7,387 nucleotides of DNA, taken from positions 1 to 7,387 of the forward strand of contig JAOPZD010000169.1 of NCBI GenBank assembly GCA_025964295.1, given 5' to 3'. This DNA comes from Conexibacter sp. (lineage in GTDB: Bacteria > Actinomycetota > Thermoleophilia > Solirubrobacterales > Solirubrobacteraceae). The notes under the pieces were generated by a model. That model had not been told where the DNA came from. It made no database searches and saw only the letters and a list, made by a program, of their open reading frames with translations. The translations under genes and the position numbers were made by a program. Shown here piece after piece: positions 5,954 through 7,387 of this stretch (position 1 is the first letter of the stretch; the number at the start of each line of letters is the position of its first letter).

Positions 5954-7311
5954 TCAGGGCCGGCGGCGGAGGTCGCGCCACTCGTCGAGGGCGTCGCGCT
6001 CGCGCAGCGAGGCGATCGCGTTGGCGTCGATGTCGAAGTCGTGGGCGGCGTCCGAGCACCAGACGTTGGGGTGGCGGTCGAGCCAGCGCCGGGCGTCGCG
6101 CCTTCCCAGGTCCACCAGGCGGTCGACGTGGTCCTCGTCGAACAGCAGGAACGACAACAACTCGCCGCGCGACGGCGAGCGGCCGCCGCCGAGCAACCGC
6201 GACATGAACGGGTAGTCGGGACGCAGCCAGCCCTGCAGCCCCGCGTACTTGTCCTCGAAGATGTCGTCGGCGATCGCGGCGAGCTCGCCGCGGCGCTCGG
6301 GCGCGACCAAGGCATAGGAGATCTTCCGGTAGGGCTTACGGCCGCGGGCGGCGCGATAGGCGTCGGCGGCTCCGCGCGGCCCCGGCGCGTGCGAGTCCAC
6401 CAGGAACGAGTTGACGGTGGCCAACCGGTGGAGGTCGTCGACGACCTGGTCGACCAGCAGGCCGTCGATGATGTTCGCGGCGACGTCGGCCAGTCGCGGC
6501 GCTCCGGCGCCGGACGACGATCCCGGCTCCACGCGCGCGCGGAAGGGCTGGAAGCCGATGACGACGACGCGGTCGGCGCCCAGCGCCAGCGCGGGCGACA
6601 CCGGGCTGTTGAGGCGCGTGCCGCCGTCGACGTAGTGGCCGGCCAGCGCGGCGGGATGCTCGATCTCGACCGGCGGGAAGAGCATCGGGATCGCGGCGGA
6701 GGCCCGGACGTGCTCGCTGTCGAGCATCGCGGGGACGTACTGCAGCGGGTCGGCGGGACGCGACGGCGGGACGCGCTGCGCGCTGTCGACGAACGCCACC
6801 GGCCCGGAGCGCGCGAGCGAGGTCGCCACGACGCAGACGGCCTCGATCACGCCGTGGCGGACGTTGCGATGCAGGGCGTCCCAGTCGATCCAGCGATCGA
6901 GGGATCGCTTCAACGGCGCGGGATCGAGCAGCCCCGCGAGCCGGACGCCCGGAACCTCCAGCGCCTCGCCGAGCATCCGCAGCGCCATCAGCGGCAGGCC
7001 CGGCCCGACGACCGGCCGGATGACGTCGCCCTTGCGCAGGCCGCGCCAGTGCTCGATCAGCGACGCGACCGCCTCGGCGGCGGGCTGGTCGGCCGTCGCT
7101 CCGAGCGCCGTGGCGTTGATCGCGCCGACGCTCGTCCCGCAGAGGATGACCGGGCGCTCGCCGCGCTCCTCCAGGACGGGCAGGATCACCGAGAGCGCAC
7201 CACCTCGTAGGCGCCGCGCGCGCCGCCACCGGGCAGGACGAGCGCGACGCGGGGCGCGCCGCTGTCGCCGTTGCGATGCGGCGGCGACGCGAATCGGGAC
7301 GGGTCGGACAT
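5954..7311 (-). CDS. Patatin-like phospholipase, interrupted by a frameshift near the N-terminus
   Basis: A Ser-Asp dyad lipid acyl hydrolase of the patatin/RssA type, likely acting on phospholipids or other acyl esters. The first frame begins at the ATG at 7311 (MSDPSRFASPPHRN), contains the beta strand and oxyanion loop RVALVLPGGGARGAYEV, then hits TGA at 7186-7188. The rest continues in another frame from about 7200 to 5954: nucleophile motif CGTSVGA (G-x-S-x-G), a helical lid region, the HVRASAAIPMLFPPVEI segment, and the catalytic Asp in HYVDGG. Counted from the GTG at 7189, the nucleophile is S20 and the acid D188 of 411. Restoring one G in GAGGTGGTGCG gives the family-like ...YEVGALSVILPVLEE, so one base appears to be missing at about 7198-7204. 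The about 170-residue C-terminal extension past the core is typical of longer bacterial patatins and is not assigned. If the frameshift is real, the gene is inactive because the oxyanion loop is lost. Confidence 0.88.
7195..7208 (-). other. Probable one-base deletion in the patatin gene
   Basis: The minus-strand bases read GAG GTG GTG CGC TCT CGG TGA. Adding one G after GTG gives GAG GTG GGT GCG CTC TCG GTG ATC, which joins the two patatin frames without loss or gain of any other residue. The site is a G/GT-rich run, where slippage or base-calling error is easy. Confidence 0.8.
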
Positions 7312-7387
7312 CGTCCAGAGCGTGGAGCCGCGGGGCGCGCAGGGCTACGGACCGGCGGTCCAGGGCGCGGCACCGGGCGGGCGGTGG
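7312..7387. other. Sequence upstream of the patatin gene
   Basis: GC-rich sequence between the patatin ATG and the window edge. I see no clear promoter boxes, no strong ribosome binding site and no supported coding frame in it. Confidence 0.4.

Noticed and set aside
5927..7210. A 427-codon plus-strand frame opposite the patatin gene
   Set aside because: The opposite strand encodes clear patatin motifs (GTSVG, HYVDGG), and this frame gives a low-complexity product.
1..7387. CRISPR array, insertion sequence or toxin-antitoxin pair
   Set aside because: No evenly spaced direct repeats, no transposase motifs or terminal inverted repeats, and no recognisable toxin or antitoxin was seen.

Overview
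The window is high-GC DNA with an actinobacterial look (GC-ending codons, GTG starts, a terminator hairpin without a T-run, a tRNA-Ala gene without encoded CCA). A glycogen-debranching-like enzyme, a tandem DUF2267 protein and a patatin together would fit a Thermoleophilia/Solirubrobacterales-type genome, but that placement is inference.

Layout. Positions 1-447 (minus) hold the N-terminal part of an OmpR-type response regulator that runs off the left edge. Divergent from it are a 103-aa protein of unknown function (565-876) and a 725-aa amylo-alpha-1,6-glucosidase/glycogen-debranching-type protein (974-3151). A 264-aa protein made of four DUF2267-like half-repeats follows (3194-3988). Converging on it from the minus strand are a small ORF or gene tail (4012-4188) and a lone AAA/ORC-like ATPase (4163-5359) of visibly lower GC. 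The ATPase lies on the 3' side of a tRNA-Ala(TGC) gene (5671-5743), which carries its own promoter-like boxes and a strong hairpin downstream. A 28-aa membrane microprotein (5789-5875) and a patatin-like phospholipase (5954-7311) complete the minus-strand series. The patatin is broken by an apparent one-base deletion between its oxyanion loop and its nucleophile.

No single pathway ties these genes together. The main points for a second look are: (1) a sharp change of codon preference inside the debranching-enzyme gene, suggesting recombination or a chimeric assembly join near 2130-2400; (2) the patatin frameshift; (3) the lower-GC ATPase islet beside the tRNA 3' end, with an operator-like inverted repeat in front of the ATPase and a host-like coding tail behind it; (4) the 28-aa hydrophobic microprotein, whose ribosome binding site is partly enclosed in a hairpin. 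I did not see an obvious new defence or multi-gene system.
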